Source of the DNA: LMUY01 sp964235495
Lineage (GTDB): Bacteria > Pseudomonadota > Alphaproteobacteria > Acetobacterales > Acetobacteraceae
Direction: 5' to 3'
Assembly: GCA_964235495.1 (NCBI GenBank)
Contig: CAXSAX010000012.1
Location: 32,131-96,130, forward strand
Length of the DNA: 64,000 nucleotides
A model generated the notes under the pieces. It had not been told where the DNA came from, did not search any database, and worked only from the letters and a program-made list of their open reading frames with translations. The translations under genes were made by a program, and so were the position numbers. This document shows positions 16,190-34,066 of the stretch, in pieces. How positions within the stretch are numbered: the stretch's first letter is position 1; each line of letters starts with the position of its first letter.

Positions 16190-16738
16190 TTGGACCGTAC
16201 GGAGAAGCGGGAGTTCGTAGCCTCCCTCGCCGACGTGTTCGCAGCCACGTCCATGGTGGTCGTCACCCAGAACAAGGGGTTGACGGTCGCCGAGGTGACG
16301 GTGTTGCGCACCCGGATGCGGGCGGCGGGCGCGACCTTCAAAGTCGCGAAGAACCGGCTGGCCACCCTCGCCTTGGATGGGACCCCATTCGACGGCATCA
16401 AGCCCATGCTGAAGGGACCGACCGCGCTCGCGTGGTCAAAGGACCCGGTGGCGGTGGCAAAGGTGGCTGTCGAGTTCGCCAGGACCAACGAGAAGCTCGT
16501 CTTGATCGGCGGCGCCCTAGGAACCCAGACGCTGAATGCGGATGGGATCAAGGCGCTCGCCGAACTGCCGAGCCTGGATGCGTTGCGCGCCAAGATCGTG
16601 GGGCTGATCGCCGCCCCGGCGACTCGGATCGCGGGCGTGTTGCAGGCGCCCGGCGCGCAGCTCGCGAGGGTTTTGGGGGCCTATGCCAACAAGGACGGCG
16701 ACCCGGAAGGGACGCCGGACCAGGCGAAGGCGGCCTAG
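16190..16738 (+). CDS. rplJ: 50S ribosomal protein L10
   Basis: A 182-residue protein. The start is TTG: the family's conserved beginning (DRTEKREFVASLADVF) follows it immediately, GGAGAG lies just upstream, and no in-frame ATG fits. L10 anchors L7/L12 dimers to the ribosomal stalk; the C-terminal helix that binds L12 ends in QLARVLGAYANKDG. A TTG start suits a tightly controlled, autoregulated gene. rplL follows after 74 bases. Confidence 0.95.
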   Translation: MDRTEKREFVASLADVFAATSMVVVTQNKGLTVAEVTVLRTRMRAAGATFKVAKNRLATLALDGTPFDGIKPMLKGPTALAWSKDPVAVAKVAVEFARTNEKLVLIGGALGTQTLNADGIKALAELPSLDALRAKIVGLIAAPATRIAGVLQAPGAQLARVLGAYANKDGDPEGTPDQAKAA

Positions 16739-16812
16739 CCGCACAGGATCGGCCCAGCTAAGGCACTGGGCTTGCATGGAACCGACCAGACACTCATCTA
16801 GGACCTAACAGA

Positions 16813-17196
16813 ATGGCTGACCTAACCAAGATCGTCGACGAGCTTTCCAGCCTGACCGTGCTGGAAGCCGCTGAGTTGAGTAAGCTGCTCGAAGAGAAGT
16901 GGGGCGTCTCGGCCGCTGCACCGGTTGCCGCTGCGGCGGCCGGCGGTGGCAGTGCCGCCGTGGCGGCTGCTCCCGTAGAGGAGCAGACGGAGTTCACGGT
17001 GATTCTTGCCAAGACCGGCGAGAAGAAGATCAACGTCATCAAGGAGGTCCGTGCGATCACGTCGCTTGGGCTCAAAGAAGCCAAGGACCTCGTTGAGGCA
17101 GCGCCGAAGCCGGTCAAGGAAGGCGTGAGCAAAGACGAGGCTGCGAAGCTGAAAAAGCAACTTGAGGACCAGGGCGCCACTGTCGAGATCAAGTAG
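16813..17196 (+). CDS. rplL: 50S ribosomal protein L7/L12
   Basis: A 127-residue stalk protein. The N-terminal dimerisation helix pair is followed by an Ala/Val/Gly-rich hinge at about residues 38-55. The factor-binding C-terminal domain contains KKINVIKEVRAITSLGLKEAKDLVE. Length and hinge are normal. It is present in multiple copies per ribosome and recruits translational GTPases. Confidence 0.97.
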   Translation: MADLTKIVDELSSLTVLEAAELSKLLEEKWGVSAAAPVAAAAAGGGSAAVAAAPVEEQTEFTVILAKTGEKKINVIKEVRAITSLGLKEAKDLVEAAPKPVKEGVSKDEAAKLKKQLEDQGATVEIK

Positions 17197-17240
17197 TCTT
17201 CGCGCACCTTGCGCTCCGGCGTAAGGCACTGAGTTGGCAG

Positions 17241-17266
17241 GGCGGGAATCCAAGGCGGTTCCCGCC
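17241..17266 (+). terminator. Hairpin between rplL and rpoB (probable attenuator)
   Basis: GGCGGGAA and TTCCCGCC form a perfect 8-bp stem around a 10-base loop, 45 bases after the rplL stop. No T-run follows, and a second smaller stem (CGGCC/GGCCG, 17281-17298) lies downstream. In enteric bacteria a partial terminator at this place lowers rpoBC relative to rplJL; the same function is inferred here. Confidence 0.5.
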
Positions 17267-17372
17267 CATCTCCCGTTGCACGGCCACGGAAACGGCCGCG
17301 ACTGCCCCGCCGGGTCACGCTAGGCGGACGATGACACGCCAGGCGTTGCCTGGCCAGTAGGCAAGGATCGGC

Positions 17373-21542
<4,170 letters not shown>

Positions 21543-21572
21543 GGGAAGGAGGCTCTGCCCCCTTCACCCCCG

Positions 21573-21655
21573 CCAGAGGACAGTCGTCCTCTGGACACCT
21601 GATATTGGATTGCAAAGGGCGACTGCCCTTTGCCGGGTCCAGGGCAGCGCCCTGG
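21573..21655 (+). repeat. Three tandem perfect hairpins between rpoB and rpoC
   Basis: Hairpin 1 (21573-21594) has a 9-bp stem CCAGAGGAC/GTCCTCTGG with loop AGTC. Hairpin 2 (21612-21633) has a 9-bp stem GCAAAGGGC/GCCCTTTGC with loop GACT. Hairpin 3 (21639-21655) has a 7-bp stem CCAGGGC/GCCCTGG with loop AGC. All stems are perfect. The loops of 1 and 2 are reverse complements. The block looks like a palindromic intergenic repeat unit inserted between two co-transcribed genes; it could tune rpoC expression or message stability. Confidence 0.75.
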
Positions 21656-21674
21656 CCTTTCTTAGGAGCCGTTC

Positions 21675-25838
<4,164 letters not shown>

Positions 25839-25856
25839 CTACTCAGACGGCAATTT

Positions 25857-25883
25857 CCGGCCCTTCAGCACTTGAAGGGCCGG
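25857..25883 (+). terminator. Stem-loop terminator after rpoC
   Basis: CCGGCCCTTCA and TGAAGGGCCGG form a perfect 11-bp stem with loop GCACT, 18 bases after the rpoC stop. The downstream sequence lacks a strong T-run, as is common in GC-rich alphaproteobacteria. The next gene (ackA) is convergent, which fits a transcription end here. Confidence 0.7.
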
Positions 25884-26075
25884 AGAGCGTCCGCTTCCAC
25901 GCTTGCTGGTATTGCTAGGCTCGGCGCCACACTTCCAGCAAGAGCACTCTGCTCGGAACGGACGCGCCTCCGGTCGGCCTGCACCATCACCATGACATCC
26001 TCGCTTGGACCTCTGGCAAACAGGCACATGTCCGAACAGGCTCGTTGGCATCGTCCTCATGCCGGCAAGGTGCCT

Positions 26076-27206
26076 CTATCCCCCGCACACCTCTGCCGTC
26101 TGCCGCGCGATCACCGCCTCCTCGTCGGTCGGGATCACCCACACCTCAGCCCCCGTGCCATTCGCAGCGCCGCCCACGCGCCCCGGCGCAAGCTGGCCCG
26201 GCTCCACCGTCAACCCCAGCCAGCCTAGTCGCGCGCACACCGCCGCCCGCACCGCCGGGTCGTGCTCGCCGATGCCGCCGGTGAACACCAGGCCGTCCAC
26301 GCCGCCCAGGGCCGCCGCCATCGCGCCGACCTCCTGGGCAATGCGGTAGGCGAACAGCTCCAGCGCCGCCGCGGCGTCCGCCCCGCCATCCGCGTGCAGC
26401 GCCCGCACGTCGCCGCTCACGCCCGACACGCCCAGCAGCCCGGCCTCATGGTACAGCAGGTGCTCGACTGCTTCCGTGTCCATCCCGCGCGCCTGCGTCA
26501 GGTACAGCGCCACCCCCGGGTCGAGAGCGCCGCACCGCGTGCTCATCATCAGCCCGTCCAGCGGCGTCATTCCCATCGTGGTCTCGATGCTCACCCCGGC
26601 CTGCAAGGCGCACAGGCTGGCGCCGCTGCCGAGATGCGCCGCCACCGTGCGCCCGGCGGCCAGCCGGGGCGGCAGCTGGCCGGCGATCCATTCGTAGGAC
26701 AGCCCGTGGAACCCGTAGCGGCGCAGCCCAAGGCTCGCCGGCAACGGCAGCCGGCGCGCCACCTCCGGCATCGTGCGGTGGAACGCCGTGTCGAAGCACG
26801 CGACCTGCGGCAGGCCCGGCTCGGCGGCGCGAGCGGCGCGGATGGCGGCGAGGCCGTGCGGCTGGTGCAACGGGGCGAGCGGGGACAGCGCCGCCAGCGC
26901 CGCCAGCACGGCGTCGTCGGCCAGCACGGCGCCGGGCCGGTCGCCGCCATGCACGATGCGGTGGCCGACCGCCTGCACCGGCGCGCCGCCATGCGCCCGA
27001 ACCCAGGCGAACAGCGCGGGCAGCACCGCCTCGTGCCCCACCCCGTCCACCGCCGGCGGCTCCAGCGCCGCGCCGTCCGCTCCCGTGGCATGGCCGCGCG
27101 GCGCGTCGGTGATCTGCTCGAACCTGCCTCGCAGCACGGCCCGCGCCCCCTTGAACAGCGCGAACTTCAGGCTGCTCGACCCGGCGTTGAGCGTCAGCAC
27201 CCTCAT
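26076..27206 (-). CDS. ackA: Acetate kinase
   Basis: A 376-residue ASKHA-fold kinase. Motifs in order: NAGSSSLKFALF, GHRIVHGG, FHGLSYEW, STRCGALDPG and FTGGIGEHDPAVRAA. It interconverts acetyl phosphate + ADP and acetate + ATP. I start at the ATG complementary to 27204-27206, directly before the NAGSS motif; the frame is open further upstream only because it runs antisense through the phosphoketolase gene. It lies 23 bases downstream of xfp, so acetyl phosphate from the phosphoketolase would feed this enzyme and yield ATP. Confidence 0.93.
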   Translation of the reverse strand: MRVLTLNAGSSSLKFALFKGARAVLRGRFEQITDAPRGHATGADGAALEPPAVDGVGHEAVLPALFAWVRAHGGAPVQAVGHRIVHGGDRPGAVLADDAVLAALAALSPLAPLHQPHGLAAIRAARAAEPGLPQVACFDTAFHRTMPEVARRLPLPASLGLRRYGFHGLSYEWIAGQLPPRLAAGRTVAAHLGSGASLCALQAGVSIETTMGMTPLDGLMMSTRCGALDPGVALYLTQARGMDTEAVEHLLYHEAGLLGVSGVSGDVRALHADGGADAAAALELFAYRIAQEVGAMAAALGGVDGLVFTGGIGEHDPAVRAAVCARLGWLGLTVEPGQLAPGRVGGAANGTGAEVWVIPTDEEAVIARQTAEVCGG

Positions 27207-27229
27207 GCCCCCAACCTCATGCTCCAGCC

Positions 27230-29590
27230 TCACGCGCCATTCCAGCGCCAGTCGCGCACCGCCGGCATGTCCTCGCCGTGCAGGTCCACGTAGGCGCGGT
27301 GGTCCACCAATTGGTCGCGCAGGTGCTGCACCAGGTGGGCGGACACGTCCGTCATCCGCTCCACCCGTTCCAGCGCCGCCATCGCCAGGGTGAAGCGGTC
27401 CAGGCGGTTGAGCACCGTCATGTCGAACGGCGTGGTGGTGGTGCCCTCCTCGATGTAGCCGTGCACGTGGAAGCGCGGCACGTCCGAGCGGCCGTGGATC
27501 AGGCGGTGCACCAGCCACGGGTAGCCGTGGAAGGCGAAGATCACCGGGCGGTCGGCGGTGAACAGGCTGTCGAACACCGCATCCGACAGGCCGTGCGGGT
27601 GCTCGGAGGGCGGTTGCAGCGCCATCAGGTCCACCACGTTCACCACCCGCACCTTCAGCTCCGGCGCGTGGCGGCGCAGGAGATCGACCGCCGCCAGCGT
27701 TTCCAGCGTCGGCACGTCCCCGGCGCAGGCCATCACCACGTCGGGCGCCGCTCCCCCGTCGTTGCTGGCCCAGTCCCACAGCCCGGCGCCGGCCGCGCAG
27801 TGCCGCACCGCCGCGTCCATGCCCAGCCATTGCGGGCCGGGCTGCTTGCCGGCCACGATGACGTTGACGTAGTTGCGGCTGCGCAGGCAGTGGTCCGCCA
27901 CCGAGAGCAGCGTGTTCGCGTCCGGCGGCAGGTAGATGCGCACCACGGCGGCCTTCTTGTTGGCGACGTGGTTGATGAAGCCGGGGTCCTGGTGGCTGAA
28001 CCCGTTATGGTCCTGGCGCCACACGTGGCTGGTCAGCAGGTAGGTCAGGCTCGCCACCGGCCGCCGCCAGGGCAGCCGCGCCGCCGACTCCAGCCATTTG
28101 GCGTGCTGGTTGAACATGCTGTCCACGATCTGGATGAACGCCTCGTAGCAGCTGAACAGCCCGTGGCGGCCGGTGAGCAGGTAGCCCTCCAGCCAGCCCT
28201 GGCACAAATGCTCGCTCAGCACCTCCATCACCCGGCCTTCCGGCGAGACGTGCTCGTCGGTGGGCAGGCGCTCGCCCATGCTCTCCCGGTCGGTGACGGC
28301 GAACACGGCGTCCAGCCGGTTGCTGCTGGTCTCGTCCGGGCCGAACAGGCGGAAGTTCGTCCCGTTCGCCGCCATCACGTCGCGCAGCCACTCGCCCAGG
28401 GTGTGCGTGGCCTCGCCGTCGGCGCCGCCGGGTCGCTCGACGGGCAGGGCGTAGTCGCGGAAGGCGGGCAGCGCCAGGTCGCGCAACAGCAGGCCGCCGT
28501 TGGCGTGCGGGTTGCTGCCCATGCGCCGGCCGCCGTCGGGCGCCTGGGCGAGGATGGCGGGCACGGGGCGGCCGGTGGCGTCGAACAGCTCCTCCGGACG
28601 GTAGCTGCGCATCCAGTCCTCCAACTGCCGGAGGCGCTCGGGATGCGCGGCCAGCTTGTCGAGCGGCACCTGGTGGGCGCGCCAGGTGTTCTCGACCGGC
28701 TTGCCGTCCACCGATTTCGGCCCGGTCCAGCCCTTCGGCGAGCGCAGGATCAGCATGGGCCAGGCTTGCCGACCGGCCTGGCCGTCCCGCGCGGCGGCCC
28801 CGCCTCGCGCAGCAGCTTGAAGAGCGGCGATCCGGTCCAGCGCCGCGTCGAGCGCCGCAGCCATCGCGTGGTGCATCGGGCCGGGTTCATGCCCGGCGAC
28901 GATCACCGGCTCCCAGCCATAGCCGCGGAACAGCTGCAGCAGCTCGGCTTCCGGGATGCGCGCCAGCACCGTGGGGCCTGCGATCTTGTAGCCGTTGAGG
29001 TGCAGGATGGGCAGCACGGCGCCGTCCCGCGCCGGGTTCAGGAACTTGGTGGCATGCCAGCTGGCGGCCGCGGCGGCCGTCTCGGCCTCGCCGTCCCCCA
29101 CCACGCAGGCGGCGACCAGGCCCGGGTTGTCGAACACCGCGCCCGTGGCGTGCAGCAGGCTGTAGCCCAGCTCGCCGCCCTCGTTGATGCTGCCGGGCAC
29201 GTTGGGCGCGTCGTGGCTCGGGATGCCGCCGGGGAAGCTGAATTGGCGGAACAGCTGGGCGATGCCGGCGGCGTCCTGGCCGACATGCGGCATCAGCTCG
29301 CTGTAGCTGCCCTCCAGCCAGGTGTTGGCCACCATGCCGGGTCCGCCATGGCCCGGCCCGCACACGTAGATCATGTCCAGGCCGCGCGCCCGGATGACCC
29401 GGTTCAGGTGGGCGTAGATGAAGTTCAGCCCCGGCGTGGTGCCCCAGTGGCCAAGCAGCCGCGGCTTGATGTCGGCGATGGCCAGCGGTTGCTTCAGCAA
29501 GGCGTTGCGCAGCAGGTAGATCTGCCCCACGGAAAGGTAGTTCGCCGCACGCCACCACAGGTCCAGCTGCCCGGCTTCCATGTCGTCCAT
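27230..29590 (-). CDS. xfp: Xylulose-5-phosphate/fructose-6-phosphate phosphoketolase
   Basis: A 786-residue ThDP enzyme of normal length. Family signatures include GHWGTTPGLNFIYAHLNR, CGPGHGGPGM, VVGDGEAETA and HLNGYKIAGPT (ThDP and Mg binding). The transketolase-like middle domain contains GPDETSSNRLDAVF, and the C-terminal part has GYPWLVHRLIHGR. It cleaves X5P and/or F6P with phosphate to acetyl phosphate and GAP or erythrose-4-phosphate. With ackA directly downstream it forms a compact phosphoketolase shunt. It is divergent from rpsL. Confidence 0.93.
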   Translation of the reverse strand: MDDMEAGQLDLWWRAANYLSVGQIYLLRNALLKQPLAIADIKPRLLGHWGTTPGLNFIYAHLNRVIRARGLDMIYVCGPGHGGPGMVANTWLEGSYSELMPHVGQDAAGIAQLFRQFSFPGGIPSHDAPNVPGSINEGGELGYSLLHATGAVFDNPGLVAACVVGDGEAETAAAAASWHATKFLNPARDGAVLPILHLNGYKIAGPTVLARIPEAELLQLFRGYGWEPVIVAGHEPGPMHHAMAAALDAALDRIAALQAAARGGAAARDGQAGRQAWPMLILRSPKGWTGPKSVDGKPVENTWRAHQVPLDKLAAHPERLRQLEDWMRSYRPEELFDATGRPVPAILAQAPDGGRRMGSNPHANGGLLLRDLALPAFRDYALPVERPGGADGEATHTLGEWLRDVMAANGTNFRLFGPDETSSNRLDAVFAVTDRESMGERLPTDEHVSPEGRVMEVLSEHLCQGWLEGYLLTGRHGLFSCYEAFIQIVDSMFNQHAKWLESAARLPWRRPVASLTYLLTSHVWRQDHNGFSHQDPGFINHVANKKAAVVRIYLPPDANTLLSVADHCLRSRNYVNVIVAGKQPGPQWLGMDAAVRHCAAGAGLWDWASNDGGAAPDVVMACAGDVPTLETLAAVDLLRRHAPELKVRVVNVVDLMALQPPSEHPHGLSDAVFDSLFTADRPVIFAFHGYPWLVHRLIHGRSDVPRFHVHGYIEEGTTTTPFDMTVLNRLDRFTLAMAALERVERMTDVSAHLVQHLRDQLVDHRAYVDLHGEDMPAVRDWRWNGA

Positions 29591-29912
29591 GAGTGCGTCC
29601 TTGTCTTGCGGCCGATCCGGCGTGGCACAGCGCCGGGGGCGACGCTAGCGCGGTCACAGGCTGTTGAGGGCTTGCAACCCTGTGCGGCGCGGCGTCTATC
29701 GGCTTGACTTGGCACCCCCCCGCCCATACAAGGCGCGTCTTGGCGAGCCCCAGCTTCGCCGACATCGCAGGCACCAGGACGTGCGGCGCCGCTTTCCCGC
29801 TGGGAGGGCCAAGGCCGGACGATGCATGGACACCGCGCGGGTGGGCAATGCCACACCGTGCGGCGCATGATTTGAACGGCGGGGAAACCCGGCGCGTGAA
29901 GGAAGAGGGCGT
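29591..29912. other. 322-base divergent regulatory region between xfp and rpsL
   Basis: No gene is convincing here; short frames are Arg-rich and lack ribosome-binding sites. The region must hold promoters for xfp-ackA (minus) and for the str operon (plus); the latter is described as a separate entry. No obvious operator palindrome was found for xfp. Confidence 0.6.
29704..29732 (+). promoter_or_regulatory. Candidate sigma-70 promoter of the str operon
   Basis: TTGACT (29704-29709) and TACAAG (29727-29732) are separated by 17 bases, the optimal spacing. The -35 box is a 5/6 match and the -10 box is moderate. The start site would be near 29739, leaving a leader of about 175 bases before rpsL. 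Confidence 0.5.
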
Positions 29913-30284
29913 ATGCCGACCATCAACCAGCTGATCGCACACGGCCGCGAGCCGGCGCCGAAGCGCAACAAGGTCCCGGCCTTGCAGGCCTGCCCGCAGA
30001 AGCGCGGCGTCTGCACCCGCGTCTATACCACCACGCCGAAGAAGCCGAACTCGGCGCTGCGCAAGGTCGCCAAGGTGCGGCTGACCAACGGGTTCGAGGT
30101 CGTGAGCTACATCCCGGGCGAGGGGCACAACCTGCAGGAGCACAGCGTCGTGCTGATCCGCGGCGGGCGCGTGAAGGACTTGCCGGGCGTGCGTTACCAC
30201 ATCCTGCGCGGCGTGCTCGACACGCAGGGCATCGCCAAGCGCCGGCAGCGCCGGTCGCTTTATGGCGCGAAGCGGCCGAAGTAA
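29913..30284 (+). CDS. rpsL: 30S ribosomal protein S12
   Basis: A 123-residue decoding-centre protein. K43 (in TPKKPNSALRK) and K88 (in RGGRVKDLPGVRYH) are the wild-type residues whose replacement gives streptomycin resistance elsewhere. First gene of the str operon, with rpsG starting 12 bases after its stop. GAAGAGGG lies just before ATG 29913. Confidence 0.97.
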   Translation: MPTINQLIAHGREPAPKRNKVPALQACPQKRGVCTRVYTTTPKKPNSALRKVAKVRLTNGFEVVSYIPGEGHNLQEHSVVLIRGGRVKDLPGVRYHILRGVLDTQGIAKRRQRRSLYGAKRPK

Positions 30285-30296
30285 GGGAGCCAGCCG

Positions 30297-30773
30297 ATGA
30301 GCCGACGCCGCCGCGCGGTCAAGCGCGACATCCTGCCGGACGCCAAGTTCGGCGACACCGTCGTCACGCGTTTCATGAATGCGCTGATGTACGACGGCAA
30401 GAAGTCCAACGCCGAGGGCATCGTGTACGGGGCCATGGAGGTCCTGAAGAAGCGGGGCGGCCCGGCCGCCGATCCGGTCAAGATGTTCCACGAGGCGCTT
30501 GATAACGTGAAGCCGGCCGTTGAGGTGCGCTCGCGCCGTGTCGGCGGCGCGACCTACCAGGTGCCTGTCGAGGTGCGGACCGAGCGGCGTCAGGCGTTGG
30601 CGATCCGCTGGCTGATCGACAGTGCCCGCAAGCGTGGCGAACACACCATGGAGGAGCGACTCTCCAACGAGTTGAACGATGCGGTGAACAACCGGGGTTC
30701 AGCCGTGAAGAAGCGCGAGGACACCCATCGGATGGCCGAAGCCAACAAGGCCTTCAGCCACTACCGCTGGTAA
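30297..30773 (+). CDS. rpsG: 30S ribosomal protein S7
   Basis: A 158-residue head-domain assembly protein with conserved MNALMYDGKKSNAE and RWLIDSARKRGEHTMEERL. It nucleates 30S head folding and contacts E-site tRNA. In most relatives fusA follows; here tuf starts only 45 bases after the stop. Confidence 0.97.
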   Translation: MSRRRRAVKRDILPDAKFGDTVVTRFMNALMYDGKKSNAEGIVYGAMEVLKKRGGPAADPVKMFHEALDNVKPAVEVRSRRVGGATYQVPVEVRTERRQALAIRWLIDSARKRGEHTMEERLSNELNDAVNNRGSAVKKREDTHRMAEANKAFSHYRW

Positions 30774-30818
30774 CTGCCACACCACCTGAAACACTGACCG
30801 GGGCGACGGAGCAACACG

Positions 30819-32009
<1,191 letters not shown>

Positions 32010-32038
32010 AGCGGCGCGCCGCGAGCAGAAGAAGAGTC

Positions 32039-32347
32039 ATGGACAACCAGAACATACGCATTCGCCTGAAGGCGTACGATCACCGCGTGCTGGACAACAG
32101 CACGCGGGAGATTGTGAACACGGCGAAGCGTACCGGCGCACGGGTCCGTGGTCCCATCCCGTTGCCGACGCACATCGAGCGCTTCACGGTGAACCGGTCC
32201 CCCCACGTGGACAAGAAGAGTCGCGAGCAGTTCGAAATCCGGACCCATCGCCGCCTCCTCGACATCGTCGAGCCCACGCCGCAGACGGTTGATGCTTTGA
32301 TGAAGCTCGACCTCGCCAGCGGCGTGGACGTCGAAATCAAGCTTTAA
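32039..32347 (+). CDS. rpsJ: 30S ribosomal protein S10
   Basis: A 102-residue protein of standard length with RIRLKAYDHRVLDNS and PTHIERFTVNRSPHVDKKSR. It is also NusE in transcription antitermination. First gene of the S10 cluster; rplC starts 10 bases after the stop. Confidence 0.97.
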   Translation: MDNQNIRIRLKAYDHRVLDNSTREIVNTAKRTGARVRGPIPLPTHIERFTVNRSPHVDKKSREQFEIRTHRRLLDIVEPTPQTVDALMKLDLASGVDVEIKL

Positions 32348-32357
32348 GGACCCGGCG

Positions 32358-33086
32358 ATGCGAACCGGTTTAATCGCCAAGAAGCTCGGCATGACCCGGA
32401 TGTTCCGAGAGGACGGAACTCATGTGCCCGTCACCGTGCTGCATCTGGACGCGTTGCAGGTCGTGGACGTGCGCACCCAAGAGCGGGACGGTTACACCGC
32501 CGTCCAACTCGGCTGGGGCCGCGCCAAGGTCAAGAACGTGACCCAACCCAACAAGGGCCACTACGCCCGGGTAAAGGTCGAGCCGAAGCAGCGTGTGCGC
32601 GAGTTCCGCGTCGAGCCGGAGGCCTTGCTGGAAGGCGGCGCCACCCTGTCCGCCACGCATTTCGTCGTCGGCCAGATGGTTGATGTCTGCGGCATCACCA
32701 AGGGCAAGGGTTTCGCCGGCGGCATGAAGCGGTGGAACTTTCGCGGCCTGGAAGCCTCGCACGGCGTGTCGGTGAGCCACCGCTCCCTTGGCTCCACCGG
32801 CAACCGCCAGGACCCGGGCAAGACCTTCAAGAACAAGAAAATGGCCGGCCATCTCGGCGTGGAGAGGGTGACCACCTTGAACTTGCAGATCGCGGGCGTC
32901 GATGCCGAGAAGGGCCTCCTACTGGTCCGCGGCGCGGTGCCGGGCAGCAAAGGCGAGTTCGTGACCATCCGAGACGCGATCAAGAAGGCCCGGCACGCGG
33001 ATGCCCCGTTCCCGGCCGGGCTGAAGCAGGTAGCGCCTGGCGCTGGGTCGGCGGCGAGCGCCGTGGAGACGACCGATGCAGGTTGA
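32358..33086 (+). CDS. rplC: 50S ribosomal protein L3
   Basis: A 242-residue protein, slightly long because of an Ala/Ser-rich C-terminal tail of about 20 residues. The core KGKGFAGGMKRWNFRG and SHGVSVSHRSLGSTG loop, which reaches the peptidyl transferase centre, is intact. Its 3' end overlaps rplD by 11 bases. Confidence 0.96.
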   Translation: MRTGLIAKKLGMTRMFREDGTHVPVTVLHLDALQVVDVRTQERDGYTAVQLGWGRAKVKNVTQPNKGHYARVKVEPKQRVREFRVEPEALLEGGATLSATHFVVGQMVDVCGITKGKGFAGGMKRWNFRGLEASHGVSVSHRSLGSTGNRQDPGKTFKNKKMAGHLGVERVTTLNLQIAGVDAEKGLLLVRGAVPGSKGEFVTIRDAIKKARHADAPFPAGLKQVAPGAGSAASAVETTDAG

Positions 33087-33717
33087 CGTGATCACGCTGG
33101 ACAACGCCGCGGCCGGCCAGCACGAGTTGCCGGACGAGTTCTTCGCCCAGACCCCGCGCGCCGACATCATGGCGCGGGTGGTGCACTGGCAACTGGCCAA
33201 GCGTCGCGCCGGCACGCACAGCACCAAGGGGATGGGTGAGGTTTCCGGCACCACCAAGAAGCCCTACAAGCAGAAGGGCACCGGCAACGCCCGCCAGGGC
33301 AGCCTGCGCGCGCCGCAGTTCCGCACCGGCGGCCGCGTGCATGGCCCGGTCAGCCGGGATCATGGCTACGACCTGCCCAAGAAGGTGCGCCGTCTTGGGC
33401 TGATCAGCGCGCTGTCGCAGAAGCAGGCCGAGGGCAAGCTGGTGGTGCTCGACACCGCATCCGGCGGTGACGGCAAGACCAAGGCCCTCAAGGCCAAGCT
33501 CGGCGTGCTGGGCTGGACTTCCGTGCTGGTGATGGATCGCGAGATCGACCAGGGTTTCCTGCGCGCCGCAGCCAACCTACACCGGGTGGACGCCCTGCCG
33601 ACGGCGGGCGCCAACGTGTATGACATTCTCGGCCACGACGTGCTGGCCATCACCAAGGCTGGCCTGGAAGCGTTGACCCTGCGGCTGTCCGGGCCGAGCG
33701 AAGGAGCCGCGGCATGA
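33076..33717 (+). CDS. rplD: 50S ribosomal protein L4
   Basis: A 213-residue protein. The extended tunnel loop contains KPYKQKGTGNARQGSLRAPQ. The ATG at 33076 lies inside the end of rplC, implying coupling. In enterobacteria L4 represses the S10 operon; no equivalent leader structure was identified here. The stop overlaps rplW in ATGA. Confidence 0.95.
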   Translation: MQVDVITLDNAAAGQHELPDEFFAQTPRADIMARVVHWQLAKRRAGTHSTKGMGEVSGTTKKPYKQKGTGNARQGSLRAPQFRTGGRVHGPVSRDHGYDLPKKVRRLGLISALSQKQAEGKLVVLDTASGGDGKTKALKAKLGVLGWTSVLVMDREIDQGFLRAAANLHRVDALPTAGANVYDILGHDVLAITKAGLEALTLRLSGPSEGAAA

Positions 33718-34055
33718 GCGCCGCCCAGGTCCTGGTGGCCCGCAAGAAAGCGGCCACTATGTCGCGCGAGACGATGTTCAACATCATCCGCGCCCCGGTC
33801 ATCACCGAGAAGGCGACGATGCTGGGCGACAAGAATCAGGTCGTGTTCCAGGTGTCGCTGGAAGCCACCAAGCCCGAAATCAAGCTGGCGGTCGAGGCCC
33901 TGTTCGGCGTCACCGTCCTCGGCGTCAACACGCTCGTGCAGAAGGGCAAGACCAAGCGGTTCCGTGGTCGTCCGGGCGTGCGATCGGATGTCAAGAAGGC
34001 CTTAGTCCAATTGACGCCGGGGCAGTCGATCGACTTCTCCACGCGGATCGCATGA
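33714..34055 (+). CDS. rplW: 50S ribosomal protein L23
   Basis: A 113-residue protein with IIRAPVITEKAT and the C-terminal hairpin VQKGKTKRFRGRPG that forms part of the tunnel exit where trigger factor and SRP dock. The ATG at 33714 overlaps the rplD stop by 4 bases; it adds about 20 residues compared with the shorter family members, and the internal ATG at 33759 is an alternative. Confidence 0.94.
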   Translation: MSAAQVLVARKKAATMSRETMFNIIRAPVITEKATMLGDKNQVVFQVSLEATKPEIKLAVEALFGVTVLGVNTLVQKGKTKRFRGRPGVRSDVKKALVQLTPGQSIDFSTRIA

Positions 34056-34066
34056 GGCGCTGACCG

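Noticed and set aside
27207..27830. Possible 208-residue N-terminal extension of acetate kinase
   Set aside because: It lies over the phosphoketolase gene in another frame, and the kinase fold starts at NAGSSSLKF.
27278..29707. 809-codon frame antisense to phosphoketolase
   Set aside because: The sense strand encodes all xfp motifs; the antisense translation has no recognisable domain.
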